Below, piece by piece: positions 35,072-44,649 of a DNA stretch of 64,000 nucleotides. The stretch spans positions 806,001 to 870,000 of the forward strand of contig NC_022234.1 in assembly GCF_000463015.1 (NCBI RefSeq), given 5' to 3'. Position 1 is the stretch's first letter; the number at the start of each line of letters is the position of its first letter. The notes under the pieces are model-generated. The model saw nothing but the letters and a program-made list of their open reading frames with translations, searched no databases and was not told where the DNA came from. This DNA comes from Variovorax paradoxus B4 (lineage in GTDB: Bacteria; Pseudomonadota; Gammaproteobacteria; Burkholderiales; Burkholderiaceae_C). Made by a program: the position numbers and the translations under genes.

Positions 35072-35242
35072 GGGAGATAGCTCGAGAGAAATCCCGTTCG
35101 TTGGCATTGCTGTCATTCTGGGCCCAGGTCGCAAGCGCTCATGAGGTTTTGTCATGCGCGCTTCGAGCGCGCGGGCTATCTGCAAGCCGCAAAGACCCCT
35201 GTCGCTCGCGTGCGCCCCCGGCGCCTCATCGACCCTCTGTCC

Positions 35243-35647
35243 TTAGGGACCAGCAGGCGGTCCAAGGCTCAGACATACGCGGCGCAAGCGTCGCTCAGCC
35301 TCATCGGCCACAGCCTTGACCGAAGGCTCGTCAACCAACTGAGTCATCACCTGCGGGTCGAGGAAACCCACCACCATCCGGTCGGGAGCCTCCTGACGCA
35401 CGATCACGTTGCACGGCAGCAGCAGTCCGATATCGGGCTCGGCCTGCAGAGCCTGGTGCGCCAGTGGCGGATTGCACGCACCAAGGATGCGATAGGGTGC
35501 CATCTCCACGCCCAGCTTTTCTTTCATGGCGTGCTGCACGTCGATGTCGCTCAGCACGCCGAAGCCTTCGGCCTTGAGTGCGGCAACGGTCCTGGAGAGC
35601 GCTTGTTCGAACGACATGCCACTGAGTGCTGTGCTGAATCCGTACAT
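35243..35647 (-). CDS. DUF302 domain protein
   Basis: This 134-residue protein of the DUF302 family starts [17 protein letters not shown]. Conserved parts are [33 protein letters not shown] and [12 protein letters not shown], with Cys residues in the ACNPP and LPCN motifs. The family is often found with arsenic, sulfur or metal genes; its activity is unknown. It lies 33 bp downstream of the ArsA-fusion gene on the same strand. Confidence 0.82.
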   Translation of the reverse strand: MYGFSTALSGMSFEQALSRTVAALKAEGFGVLSDIDVQHAMKEKLGVEMAPYRILGACNPPLAHQALQAEPDIGLLLPCNVIVRQEAPDRMVVGFLDPQVMTQLVDEPSVKAVADEAERRLRRVCLSLGPPAGP

Positions 35648-35680
35648 GGGGAACCTCGATAAGTGGGTGAGTAAGTAAGT

Positions 35681-37699
35681 TCATGGGTGTGCTGTCGCCA
35701 CGGCACCTTCTTTGGCGACCAATCCGGACAGTTCCGTAAACCCGATCGGCGGACGGATCAGCCAGGCCAGCGTGAAGATGCGCTTGGCCAGACCGTTGGA
35801 CATGCGCTGCATCTGCCTGCGCTCGCCCGCCAGCCGGGTCGCCAGCAAGGGGTCGTGCGTGCCTGCAGCCAAGACGCTCTTGTTCAGGACCCACGCATAG
35901 GGCTCGATGCCGGCGCGGCGCAGGTCTTCCTGCAAGGCGGCGGCCTGCGAGATCGGCGTGATCTCCGGCAACGTCACCAGAATGATCCTTGTGTACGCAG
36001 CGTCCTGCAGCCTCATCAGCGGCGTGACGATGCGCATGCTCCCCTGCCCTTCGAACTCCCGCACCATCTGCCGGTGGTATGCGCCCGTGGCGTCCATCAG
36101 CAGCAGCGAATGTCCGGTGGGCGCGGTGTCCAGCACCACGAAGGCCGTGCGCGCCTCTCCGACGATGCGCGAGAAAGCGTGGAAGACGGCCACTTCTTCC
36201 GTGCATGGGGAGCGCAGGTCTTCCCGCAGCAGCGCCTGCTCCTGCGCGTCAAGGCCGGGCGACCTGGCCGCCATGATCTTGTCAACATAGCGCTGGGTCT
36301 CGACCTTCGGATCGATCCGGTCCACGTGCAGCCCCGGCACATCGCCATCGAGCGTGCCCACCAGGTGCGCGGCCGGATCGGTGGTGCTCAGGTGAACGGT
36401 CTTGCCGCGCTGGACGAGGCCCAAGGCCAGTGCCGCCGCGACCGTTGTCTTGCCGACACCGCCCTTGCCCATCACCATGATCAGTCCCCGGCCCGCCATG
36501 GCCAATTCGTCCGCCAAGGCGTCCAGCCCTTGTAACGGCGGCGCGGGTTCGAGTGGCATGGCCGCTTCGGGCGGGACCGGGGCCGCTGTGGTGCCCAGCA
36601 GCGCGCGCAGGGCCGGCAGACCGACCGTATCGAATGCACGCAGCGGCACGCTGTCTTGCGGCAAGGCGCGCAGTGGCTGGGGCATCTGCGCCAGCGCTCG
36701 CTGCCCGAGTGCCTCTATGGCGCAAGCTACCGCGTCCGTCGATTCGCTGGCATGGAACACGCCGTTGATCGCCAGACGCTGGTTGCCCAAGCCTAGCGCG
36801 CGCAACTCCTCGGACGTCCTCGCCGCCTCGGCCATCGCGCCCATGTCGGGTCGCGTCACCAGGACCACGGTCGTACGGGCCGGATCGCCCAGAGCGTCGA
36901 GCGCGTCCTTGAAGCGCTCCTCCTGCATCTTCAATCCCGAGTGCGGCCCAAGGCACGATGCCCCACGATCGTTGTCCTGCAGGAATCCGCTCCACGCCTT
37001 GGGCAGGCTGAGCAAACGCAGCGTGTGTCCGGTCGGTGCCGTGTCGAAGACGATGTGATCGAAGGCCCCAGCACCGTCGGACAACAGGGATGCGAACTCG
37101 TCAAAGGAGGCGATCTCGGTGGTGCATGCGCCCGACAACTGTTCACGCACGTTCGCGCGTTCGGCTTCGGATGCATCGATGTCCATCTGCGCCAGGACGC
37201 GGCGCCTATAAGACTCGGCCGCGTTGTCCGGGTCGATGTTCAGGACACTCAGACCACGCGCGCCAGGAACCGGAACGGGCGTATTGCGCAGTTCAACCCC
37301 CAGCATCTCGTCCAGGTTGGAAGCCGCATCGGTGCTGACCAGCAGAACCGCCTCGCCCGCATCTGCCAGCGCCAGGGCCGCGGCAGTGGACAGCGAGGTC
37401 TTGCCGACACCACCCTTGCCCGTGAAGAACAGATACCGTGTCGGCATTTTCAGGAACCCCGGGAGATCGGGCTTCAGCCAGCCTTGCACCATCTCGTGCG
37501 AAGGAATCCCGCCGCTGTGAACGATCTTCTCGCCGATGACGACAGCGGGGGTCGCATGTACGCTCAGTCGCCTGATCTCGTCGGGGCTTTCTACCTTGAC
37601 GATCTCGACCTCGACGCCCGCGGCCTGCGCTGTCCGCTCGATCAGTGCAATCGTGCTGCGGCACTTGCTGCACCCCGAGCCCAGAACCCTGATTTCCAT
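35681..37699 (-). CDS. arsA: thioredoxin-like domain fused to a two-halved ArsA ATPase
   Basis: This 672-residue protein has an N-terminal small thioredoxin/glutaredoxin-like domain (about 1-78) with a CSKC redox motif (Cys10, Cys13) and cis-Pro region ATPAVVIG. Two ArsA-type ATPase halves follow, each with a Walker A: GKGGVGKTS (94-102) and GKGGVGKTT (409-417). DTAPTGHT boxes are present in both. Cysteines resembling the three metalloid ligands of Escherichia coli ArsA are visible at Cys190 (GACTTE), Cys247 and Cys497 (SPCTEE). It may drive an arsenite or antimonite pump, yet no ArsB, ArsD or ArsR gene is nearby. The start at 37699 opens the thioredoxin domain exactly. Confidence 0.84.
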   Translation of the reverse strand: MEIRVLGSGCSKCRSTIALIERTAQAAGVEVEIVKVESPDEIRRLSVHATPAVVIGEKIVHSGGIPSHEMVQGWLKPDLPGFLKMPTRYLFFTGKGGVGKTSLSTAAALALADAGEAVLLVSTDAASNLDEMLGVELRNTPVPVPGARGLSVLNIDPDNAAESYRRRVLAQMDIDASEAERANVREQLSGACTTEIASFDEFASLLSDGAGAFDHIVFDTAPTGHTLRLLSLPKAWSGFLQDNDRGASCLGPHSGLKMQEERFKDALDALGDPARTTVVLVTRPDMGAMAEAARTSEELRALGLGNQRLAINGVFHASESTDAVACAIEALGQRALAQMPQPLRALPQDSVPLRAFDTVGLPALRALLGTTAAPVPPEAAMPLEPAPPLQGLDALADELAMAGRGLIMVMGKGGVGKTTVAAALALGLVQRGKTVHLSTTDPAAHLVGTLDGDVPGLHVDRIDPKVETQRYVDKIMAARSPGLDAQEQALLREDLRSPCTEEVAVFHAFSRIVGEARTAFVVLDTAPTGHSLLLMDATGAYHRQMVREFEGQGSMRIVTPLMRLQDAAYTRIILVTLPEITPISQAAALQEDLRRAGIEPYAWVLNKSVLAAGTHDPLLATRLAGERRQMQRMSNGLAKRIFTLAWLIRPPIGFTELSGLVAKEGAVATAHP

Positions 37700-37749
37700 G
37701 ATGGATGTACCTGTGCGTGTCGTCGTGAAAGGCAGACAAGGCCTTCGCC

Positions 37750-37774
37750 CATTTGAGTAACTGTGCGTCAAATG
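37750..37774. promoter_or_regulatory. inverted repeat CATTTGA-N11-TCAAATG upstream of arsA
   Basis: Two perfect 7-bp arms (37750-37756 and 37768-37774) lie 51 bp upstream of the ArsA-fusion start. ArsR/SmtB-family repressors bind such AT-rich inverted repeats, so this is a plausible operator left after loss of the regulator gene. Confidence 0.45.
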
Positions 37775-37910
37775 CGAAACGTGGGTTTGCGATTCATCAA
37801 GTCATGCTCAATCGACAAGGCGAGGCTGCAACTGCCGTGATGCTTCGAGCCGATTCGATCATTCCCTTGATCTGTATCAAACGCCGCACGGGTCGCTGCC
37901 CCGCGAGAGG

Positions 37911-38459
37911 TCATACACGCGATAGGCTCCGTGAGCCGTCGCGGAACTTGCCGTTGAAGCTCTCGTCGGTGCCGTTCTGCCAAGGCTTGCCCGGGTCGTT
38001 GAGCACAGTGGCGATGCCGGCGTGCGCGATCCACTCCAGGATGGCCTGGCTGACGAACTCGGGCTCGTTGTCCGAGCGCATGAACAGCGGTGCCCCGTGC
38101 AGGCTCACCAGGCGCGGCAGCACCTCGATCACCCGTTTGGACCGGATGGCCCCGGCCACATCGATGGCCAGGCGCTCGCGGGCCTACTCGTCCAGCACCG
38201 TCAGGCATTTGATCTGCTGGCCGCTGGCCGTGGTGTCGAAGACGAAGTCGTAGGCCCAGACCATGTTGGCCTTGAACGGCGTGGGATGCGCGGGCGCACC
38301 GAGGCGATGCGCTTGTGCGGCCGTTTCCGGGGCACCAGCAGGCCTGCCTGGCGCCACAGGCGATGTGTGCGAGACCCGCTCAGCTCGAAGCCCTTGCGGC
38401 GCAGGAACACGCGGATGCGGCGATAGCCGACGCTGCGCGAGTTGCAGTAGCGGTTCATC
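37911..38459 (-). pseudogene. IS3-family OrfB remnant (DDE transposase)
   Basis: Parts of an IS3-group transposase can be read over several frames: [17 protein letters not shown], then after a frameshift [19 protein letters not shown] with the first catalytic Asp, then RSDNEPEF (second Asp) and GKPWQNGTDESFNG (Glu). An in-frame TAG near 38185 (TVLDE*ARE) and the lost C-terminus after NGKFRD show that it is dead. It cuts into the ADP-ribosylglycohydrolase gene at its upstream end and borders the arsA region at the other. Confidence 0.78.
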
Positions 38460-38674
38460 TGATCGACGGGATCGAAACCGCGCCGCCAGACGAGACTGGT
38501 CGCCAGGCACAGCGCCATGGAGGTGTCGTCGGTCCACTCGCCCGGCTGCACGCCGCCGGCCATGCCCGTGACGGGCTCGAAGGTTCCCCGCGGCATGAAC
38601 TCGACGGTCGTTCCCACCGCATCGCCGCAAGCCAGTCCGAGGAGGCAGCCGCGGTATCGCTCCCGGTCATTCAT
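38460..38674 (-). pseudogene. ADP-ribosylglycohydrolase (DraG-like), N-terminal fragment
   Basis: The first 72 codons encode [26 protein letters not shown] and [17 protein letters not shown], which contains the TDDT metal-binding motif of the ADP-ribosylglycohydrolase family. Near codon 73 the frame runs straight into IS3 transposase sequence, so most of the usual ~300-residue enzyme is lost. The start overlaps the stop of the NMN adenylyltransferase gene (ATGA), which shows that it was the last gene of the NAD operon before disruption. Confidence 0.78.
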
Positions 38675-39747
38675 GCGGCGCTGCCTTCCGCGGCATCCGC
38701 CGTCAACCCGAAGAAGAAATCGAGGATGTGGAAGTGGTCGTCATGGAACTGGTCCTCCATGCCGGCCAGCTGATCGATAGGCACCCACCGGGCTTCCGAG
38801 GCATCGTCGCCGGCAGTCAGCTCGGGCGGGCGGCGCGGGCCCAGGTCGAACCAGTGCGCATGGGTGATGACGCGGCCGCGCTGGCTGCGGTCGGGATGGT
38901 CGAACACCCGCACCGCCTTGAAGGCGGCTTCGACGTCGCTGTCCAAGAGCCGCAGTCCGGTTTCCTCGGCCAGCTCCCGCAAGGCCGATTGCCACACGGT
39001 CTCGCGCGGCTCGATGAAGCCGCCCGGCACCGCGAACAGCCCCTTGCCGGGCGAACGGCCGCGCCGGATCAGCAGCACCTGGCGTGCGCACTGCACGACG
39101 GCATCGACCGTGACGAAGACGGGCGGGTACGGCGAGCCGGACCACAGCGCCTTCTCGCGGCGCAGGTTCTCCCATTCCTGCGCCAGCACGGCGTAAGGCG
39201 GCAGGCTGGCCCAGGCGCGCAGGAACTGCAGCGTGCTGGCCGGCGCCTGGCCGACGAGGGCCGCGAGGGCAGCCTCCAGCGAGCCGTCGCGGGCCGCCCC
39301 GAAATAGGCGTCGCGCAGCGCGCTGGCATGGATGTCGCCCCGGCGCCCGGCGTCGTCGAGCGCCCAGTCGGGAAAGTCGCGCAGGTAGCTGCTGGTCGCA
39401 TCCTTCAGGTGCCCCACCAGCACCACCGAGGGCTGGCCGGAATGCAGCCGGGCCACGCCCTTCTTCACCGCCGCGACCCACTGCGCGAGGTTGTAGTAAT
39501 CGCGCACGGGCAGGAACTTCAGCCGCAGGCGGTCCGCCTCCGGCAGCGCGATACGGATCATTTCCGCACGCTCCTCCCAGGTGAAGGGATTGCGCGGCGT
39601 ACGCGCCTGGAAGGCCGAGCCGAGCACCACGACGCATTCGGGCGCGGCGGCCAGTGCGCGGCGCAGCAGCGCCAGCTGGGCGTTGTGGAAGATCTGGAAC
39701 CGTCCGATGTAGACGGCGACATCGGGCGCCTTGTTCATGCGTGTCAT
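38671..39747 (-). CDS. bifunctional NMN adenylyltransferase / Nudix hydrolase
   Basis: This 358-residue protein has an N-terminal NMN adenylyltransferase domain (about 8-185) beginning [19 protein letters not shown]. The usual HxGH reads HNAQ here. Later motifs ([24 protein letters not shown]) fit the NadM-Nudix group. The C-terminal Nudix domain (about 205-350) has an intact box, [24 protein letters not shown]. It would make NAD from NMN and hydrolyse an ADP-ribose-type compound. The start at 39747 follows GAGGA. It lies 10 bp after the NadE gene. Confidence 0.85.
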   Translation of the reverse strand: MTRMNKAPDVAVYIGRFQIFHNAQLALLRRALAAAPECVVVLGSAFQARTPRNPFTWEERAEMIRIALPEADRLRLKFLPVRDYYNLAQWVAAVKKGVARLHSGQPSVVLVGHLKDATSSYLRDFPDWALDDAGRRGDIHASALRDAYFGAARDGSLEAALAALVGQAPASTLQFLRAWASLPPYAVLAQEWENLRREKALWSGSPYPPVFVTVDAVVQCARQVLLIRRGRSPGKGLFAVPGGFIEPRETVWQSALRELAEETGLRLLDSDVEAAFKAVRVFDHPDRSQRGRVITHAHWFDLGPRRPPELTAGDDASEARWVPIDQLAGMEDQFHDDHFHILDFFFGLTADAAEGSAA

Positions 39748-39757
39748 CTCTTGGTCC

Positions 39758-41458
39758 TCACGGCCATCGGGCAGCGATCGGCATCTGGCGACCGGAGCCG
39801 AATGCCCGCGGCCTGACCCGAACGATGGGCGGCGACTGCCGCCGCTTGTATTCATTGCGCGCGACCATGCCGCGGATGCGCTCGACCAGCGCCTCGCCCT
39901 CGGGCGTGGCGCGCAGCCGGCCGACGAAGGCGCGCGCCTGCTCGTACTCCCCTCCCGCGAGCCGCTGGCCTTCGATCAGCATCTTGAGGATTTCGTCCAG
40001 CACTTCATACGGCGGCAGGCTGTCGGCGTCCTTCTGGTCCGGCGCCAGCTCGGCGGAGGGCTCCTTGTCGATGATGGCCTGCGGGATGAGTTCGCGTCCG
40101 GCCTGCGCGTTCATGTGCCGTGACAGCGCGAACACCTCGGTCTTGTAGAGATCGCCGATCAGTCCCAGGCCGCCATTGGTGTCGCCATACAGCGTGCAGT
40201 AGCCGACCGAGATCTCGGACTTGTTGCCCGTGGTGAGCAGCAGGTGGCCGAAGCTGTTGGAGTATTCCATGAGGATCGTGCCGCGCACGCGGGCCTGCAG
40301 ATTCTCCAGCGCCACGCCGTGCAGCCCGCGGCCGAACGCCGTCTCGAACCCTTGCTCGAACTGCGAGACGATGCCGGCGATGGCATGCGCCTTCAGCGGC
40401 ACGCCGAGGTTGCGGCACAGGGTTTCGGAATCGTCCACCGACCCGGCTGAGGAGAAGCGCGACGGCATGGTGATGGCGACGACGTTCTCCGCGCCCAGCG
40501 CCTCGACCGCCAGCGCGAGCGTCAGCGCCGAGTCGATGCCGCCGGACGAACCGACCACGGCCTGCCGAAAGCCGCAGCGCCGCGCATAGTCGCGCAGGCC
40601 CAGCACGATCTGCTGGCGGTAGAACTCCAGCGTCGGCAGGCCTTGCGGCGGTACGCGCGACGGCGCCTCGCCGCCCGGCGCGAGAAAACGGCCCTCGTCG
40701 AACCGCAGCGTGCGCACGTCCTCTGCGAAGCGCCGCGCCTCGTAGACCACGCCGGCCTGCGGCTCGACGGCGAACGAGGCCCCGTCATACACCAGCTGGT
40801 CGTGCCCGCCCACCTGGTTGACGTAAAGGATGGGCAGGCCGTTGCGGCGGCTGGCCGCGCTGAAGATGCGGTGCCGCTGCTCGCGCTTGCCGATGTTCGA
40901 CGGACTCGCGTTGATCGACACCACGAGATCGGGCGCTGCATCGCGCATGCGGTCGAACGGATTGACGAGGTAGTCCTGGCCCTCGTCGTTCCAGCCGTCC
41001 TCGCAGATCAGCAGGCCGACGCGCGTGTCGCGGATGCGGAGTACGCGCGCCACGTCGGGCCCCGGCTCGAAGTGCCGGCGCTCGTCGAAGACGTTGTAGG
41101 TCGGCAGCAGTTGCTTGGCGTACTCGAGCCGCACTTCGCCCGCGCAGATGACACGCAGCACGTTGCGAAGCTTCTTGCCCGCGCCTTCGCGGTGCGCCGG
41201 CAGCCCGATCGCCCAATGCAGTGCCGGCATCTCGCGCGACGCCGAGAGCAACTGCCCGAACGCATCCTCCACGCGGTCCATGAAGCCCTCTTCCTCCAGC
41301 AGGTCGGCCGGGTAGTAGGCCGTCAGCGACATCTCGGAGAAGACCACCAGGTCCGCCTGGTCGGCCGTGGCCTGGCGCGCGGCCTCGATCATCCGCGCGG
41401 CGTTGCCGGCCAGGTCGCCGATGGTGTAGTTGAGTTGGGCGACGGTGATGCGGAGCAT
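39758..41458 (-). CDS. nadE: NAD+ synthase, glutamine-dependent (two-domain)
   Basis: This 566-residue enzyme has an N-terminal glutaminase (carbon-nitrogen hydrolase) domain with the Glu-Lys-Cys triad in FSEMSLTAYYP, LRNVLRVICAGEV...YAKQLLPTY and LLICEDGWND. The C-terminal NAD synthetase domain (about 290-560) has the PP-loop VGSSGGIDSALTLALA. It converts deamido-NAD to NAD using glutamine. The start at 41458 (MLRITVAQLNY) is the normal family start. Only 5 bp separate it from the PncB stop. Confidence 0.92.
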   Translation of the reverse strand: MLRITVAQLNYTIGDLAGNAARMIEAARQATADQADLVVFSEMSLTAYYPADLLEEEGFMDRVEDAFGQLLSASREMPALHWAIGLPAHREGAGKKLRNVLRVICAGEVRLEYAKQLLPTYNVFDERRHFEPGPDVARVLRIRDTRVGLLICEDGWNDEGQDYLVNPFDRMRDAAPDLVVSINASPSNIGKREQRHRIFSAASRRNGLPILYVNQVGGHDQLVYDGASFAVEPQAGVVYEARRFAEDVRTLRFDEGRFLAPGGEAPSRVPPQGLPTLEFYRQQIVLGLRDYARRCGFRQAVVGSSGGIDSALTLALAVEALGAENVVAITMPSRFSSAGSVDDSETLCRNLGVPLKAHAIAGIVSQFEQGFETAFGRGLHGVALENLQARVRGTILMEYSNSFGHLLLTTGNKSEISVGYCTLYGDTNGGLGLIGDLYKTEVFALSRHMNAQAGRELIPQAIIDKEPSAELAPDQKDADSLPPYEVLDEILKMLIEGQRLAGGEYEQARAFVGRLRATPEGEALVERIRGMVARNEYKRRQSPPIVRVRPRAFGSGRQMPIAARWP

Positions 41459-41463
41459 GGCGC

Positions 41464-42651
41464 TCACTCCTCGATATGGAAGACCTGGCGCAGATAGGCC
41501 AGGAAGGTCTGGTCTTCGCACAGCGTCTTGCCCGGGCTGTCCGACAGCTTGGCGACGGGCTGGCCGTTGCAGCCCGTGAGCTTCATCACGATGTTCAGCG
41601 GCGTGAGGCCGACGTCGTTGCTCAGGTTGGTGCCGATGCCGAAGCCGGTCTGGGTGCGGTCGGCAAAGGTCCGGTACAGGCGGATGGCTGTCTGCAGGTC
41701 GAGCCCGTCGGAGAACACCAGCCGCTTGGTGTGCGCATCGATGCGCAGCCTGGCATAGTGCGCCAGCGCCTTTTCGCCCCAGACGATCGGATCGCCCGAG
41801 TCATGGCGAAGGCCGTCGAACAGCTTGGCAAAGTACAGGTCGAAGTCGGCCAGGAAGGCATCCATGCCAACCACGTCGGTCAGCGCCACGCCCAGGTCGC
41901 CGCGGTACTCCTGCACCCAGCCTTCCAGCGCGGCATTCTGGAAGTCGCGCAGCCGCACGCCGAGCGCCTGGTAGGTCTGCAGATACTCGTGCGCCATCGT
42001 GCCGATGGGCACCAGCTCCAGATCCTTGGCCAGCAGCACGTTGGAGGTGCCCTTGAAATACATCGGCACTTCGCGCTTGAGCGTGCCGACCACCTCCCGC
42101 TGCCAGTCGCGGGAGAAGCGGCGGCGCACGCCGAAGTCGAAGAACTCGAAAGGATGCCGGGCCGCCGGCTCCTTGGCAAAACTGCGCAGCAACTCGATCT
42201 TGGATTGCAGGCGCTGCCGGCCCTCGGCCAGCGCCGCCTGCGCATCGAAGCGGCGGAAGTACAGCTCGTTGACGATCGCGAGCACGAAGATCTCGAACGC
42301 CATGGTGTGGACCTGCGGGCCGACCGCGCGGATGCGAAGCGCATCGCCATCGGCCGCAGCGGTGATGAATTCGCGCTGAAAGCTGAAGATGCGCAGGAAG
42401 TCGACGAAGTCGCTCTTGATGTAGCGCAGGTCGCGCAGGTAGGCGAGTTCGCCGGGCGCGAAGCGCAGCGTGCAGAGATGGTCGAGCTGCTCGTTGACGT
42501 CCGCCAGCAGCTCGGCCAACGGATAGGCCGGCTGGTTGCGGCACACGAAGCTGTACTCGGCCTGCGTCTGCGGGTGGCTGTGCAGCATCGCCTGCCACAT
42601 CGTGAACTTGTACAGGTCGGTATCCAGCAGGCTCTGGATGATGGGTTGCAT
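41464..42651 (-). CDS. pncB: nicotinate phosphoribosyltransferase
   Basis: This 395-residue enzyme matches the usual length of about 400. The start [24 protein letters not shown] is the family signature. Other conserved parts are [40 protein letters not shown] with the phosphorylatable-His region, and [16 protein letters not shown]. It makes nicotinate mononucleotide from nicotinate, the step after nicotinamidase. It lies 25 bp downstream of pncA. Confidence 0.93.
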   Translation of the reverse strand: MQPIIQSLLDTDLYKFTMWQAMLHSHPQTQAEYSFVCRNQPAYPLAELLADVNEQLDHLCTLRFAPGELAYLRDLRYIKSDFVDFLRIFSFQREFITAAADGDALRIRAVGPQVHTMAFEIFVLAIVNELYFRRFDAQAALAEGRQRLQSKIELLRSFAKEPAARHPFEFFDFGVRRRFSRDWQREVVGTLKREVPMYFKGTSNVLLAKDLELVPIGTMAHEYLQTYQALGVRLRDFQNAALEGWVQEYRGDLGVALTDVVGMDAFLADFDLYFAKLFDGLRHDSGDPIVWGEKALAHYARLRIDAHTKRLVFSDGLDLQTAIRLYRTFADRTQTGFGIGTNLSNDVGLTPLNIVMKLTGCNGQPVAKLSDSPGKTLCEDQTFLAYLRQVFHIEE

Positions 42652-42676
42652 GGTGTGGTCCTTTGGCGGGTTGGCG

Positions 42677-43540
42677 TCAGGCGTTGGCCGCCAGCAGGGG
42701 GAGCACTTCGGCGCTGGAGCGAAGCTGCACGCCGCGCGCGGCCATGTCGTTCAGAAAGGCCTGGTGCTGGGCTTCGAAGCCGGTCACCGGGCTCATGCAG
42801 TCGGTCACGAGCACCAGCTTGGCGGGCCTGCCCGACGGCAGGTTGGCGGCGATGTGCTCCGTGGTGGCCTTCACGCAATGGCTGCTGGCTTCGCCGGCGA
42901 TGACGATCAGCTCGGCGCGGTCCAGCGACTCGACCAGCCGCATGTTGAGCGAGGTGCCCGGATCGTCCGCATCCGGCACCTCGGCCTGGATGGCGCTGTA
43001 GTGCTCGGTCCAGGGATTGCTGCCCTTGGCGATCTTTTCCACCACGCCGGCCTGTTCGTCTTCCCAGGCGTTATAGGCAGCCTTGACGGCCGCGTGCACG
43101 TTGTGGCCCCAGCTGCCGATCTCGCAGTGCACCGGCCACACCATCAGCGTGTAGCGGCCCCTGCGCTCGAGCTCGTCGAGGTAGGCCAGCGCGCGCGGCA
43201 GGGCCGCGGCGTCGCGAGGCAGATAGTCGCCGCCGCGAACCTGCGCTGCCGTGATTGCGGTGAAAGGCGCCACGGCACCGCCATCGCGCGCTTGCCAGAA
43301 CGTGGGATGCGCAATGTCGAACCTGTGGTGCGAGTCCAGCGTGACGGTGATGCCGGCGATGCCGCCCGCCCCTTCGCGGATGAGGTCGGCCAGCCTCAGC
43401 ATGTCGGCATGGGCACCTGCAACCGGCAGGGCCGGCTGCAGCTGGGTGCCCGTGGACGCATCCGCCCCGAGCCAGTCGGGCGGCAGGTCGCAGAAATCGT
43501 TCTGCGGATCGATCACGAGGAGATGGATGTTCTGCTTCAT
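42677..43540 (-). CDS. pncA: nicotinamidase-type cysteine hydrolase
   Basis: This 287-residue isochorismatase-fold protein is longer than the approx. 210-residue Escherichia coli PncA. The catalytic Asp lies in [15 protein letters not shown], metal-binding Asp/His residues in VTLDSHHRF, and the nucleophile in [18 protein letters not shown]. It converts nicotinamide to nicotinate. It is the first gene of the leftward NAD operon pncA-pncB-nadE-nadM-draG, and two NrtR-type operators lie just upstream. Confidence 0.88.
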   Translation of the reverse strand: MKQNIHLLVIDPQNDFCDLPPDWLGADASTGTQLQPALPVAGAHADMLRLADLIREGAGGIAGITVTLDSHHRFDIAHPTFWQARDGGAVAPFTAITAAQVRGGDYLPRDAAALPRALAYLDELERRGRYTLMVWPVHCEIGSWGHNVHAAVKAAYNAWEDEQAGVVEKIAKGSNPWTEHYSAIQAEVPDADDPGTSLNMRLVESLDRAELIVIAGEASSHCVKATTEHIAANLPSGRPAKLVLVTDCMSPVTGFEAQHQAFLNDMAARGVQLRSSAEVLPLLAANA

Positions 43541-43555
43541 GGCGTCCTCTTGTTA

Positions 43556-43570
43556 GTTGTACTGTACAAC
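43556..43570. promoter_or_regulatory. NrtR-type operator GTTGTACTGTACAAC
   Basis: This 15-bp palindrome, perfect except for the centre, lies 16 bp before pncA. It matches the sites at 43579 and 44375. Confidence 0.72.
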
Positions 43571-43578
43571 TCTTGTTG

Positions 43579-43593
43579 GTTGCACTGTACAAC
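43579..43593. promoter_or_regulatory. NrtR-type operator GTTGCACTGTACAAC
   Basis: This second copy has one mismatch. Its centre is 23 bp from the first site, close to two helical turns, and it lies near the end of the regulator gene. Confidence 0.7.
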
Positions 43594-43607
43594 CACGAAA
43601 GAAAAAG

Positions 43608-44351
43608 TCAAGCATCCGGCACCTCGGCGTCCCGCGGACTGAAGGTGCGGGGAAACAAGGCGGCCTGCGACCGGTCGCGCAACCGGTAGCCCATGGCCGG
43701 CCGGCCGGAGGCACCCTCCACCGTGCCGGCCTCCTCCATGAAGCCGCCGTCGAGCATCCGCTTGCGGAAGGCGCTCTTGTCGACGGCGCGGCCGAGCACG
43801 ACCTCGTAGGTGTGCTGCAGCTGCGGCAGCGTGAAGGGCTCATTCAGAAGAAAGGCCGGAAGCGAGGTGTATTCCACCTTGCTGCGCAGCCGTGCGATGG
43901 CGCTCTCCAGGATCCCGGCATGGTCGAACGCCAGGCGCTTGCGGCTCGCGGCCGCGGCGTCCATCCATTCGACCTGCGCGGCGTTCACGCCTTTCTCGAG
44001 CACCAGGTCCTGGCTCGGCATCAGCGCGAAGAACGCATGCGTGGCCGACCAGCCCCGCGGATCGCGGTGCGCGCCGCCCCAGCTGCCCAGCTGTTCGAGA
44101 TACGGTGCGGCAACGCCGGTCTTCTCCCGCAGCTTGCGCAACGCGCAGTCGAGCAGGCTGGTGTCCTTGTCGACGTCGATGAACCCTCCGGGAAGGGCCC
44201 AGCGACCGGGAAAGGGATCGTCGAGGCCGTTCGGGCGGCGTACCAGCATGACCTTCAGCGCATCTTCCAGCACGGTGAAGATGACCACGTCGACGGTGAC
44301 CAGCGGCCTGGGAAAGTTCAGATCGGCCTGATTTTTTCTGGATGGCTTCAA
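43608..44351 (-). CDS. nrtR: NrtR-type transcriptional repressor (Nudix-like + winged helix)
   Basis: This 247-residue protein has an N-terminal Nudix-like domain (about 15-150) beginning RPLVTVDVVIFTVLED. Its Nudix box is decayed (GGFIDVDKDTSLLDCALRKLREKTG instead of REUxEExG), as expected for a ligand sensor that lost hydrolase activity. A C-terminal winged helix follows (LPQLQHTYEVVLGRAVDKSAFRKRMLDGGF). I chose a TTG start at 44351, because AGAGGAG lies 8 bp before it and no ATG precedes the domain downstream of the operator. It represses the NAD genes in the presence of ADP-ribose or NAD-like ligands. Confidence 0.85.
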   Translation of the reverse strand: MKPSRKNQADLNFPRPLVTVDVVIFTVLEDALKVMLVRRPNGLDDPFPGRWALPGGFIDVDKDTSLLDCALRKLREKTGVAAPYLEQLGSWGGAHRDPRGWSATHAFFALMPSQDLVLEKGVNAAQVEWMDAAAASRKRLAFDHAGILESAIARLRSKVEYTSLPAFLLNEPFTLPQLQHTYEVVLGRAVDKSAFRKRMLDGGFMEEAGTVEGASGRPAMGYRLRDRSQAALFPRTFSPRDAEVPDA

Positions 44352-44374
44352 GACGCGAGCTCCTCTTGATTTGG

Positions 44375-44389
44375 GTTGTACAGAACAAC
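44375..44389. promoter_or_regulatory. NrtR-type operator GTTGTACAGAACAAC (autoregulation)
   Basis: This third copy of the palindrome, with one mismatch, lies 24 bp before the TTG start of the repressor, indicating autoregulation. Confidence 0.68.
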
Positions 44390-44649
44390 TCTGGAAGGGG
44401 AATATAGCGACCGCGTGTGCGTCCGGGTTTTCCCAGCCAGCGGCATTTCGAGCAACGTATCCGAAGCGACTGCCAGAAATGCCGGCAGCCATGCTCTCTA
44501 CGAGCACCGCGATCAGCATACCCTTGTGCGCAGCCGCCCTGGATGATCCGGGGACGGCCCGAGGCGCGCAGGGACTTCTGAAGCACAGGTGCGTCCGCCA
44601 ACTTCATAATCCAGGCTTTTCCCAAAGACCTGAACGAGCAACAACACCC

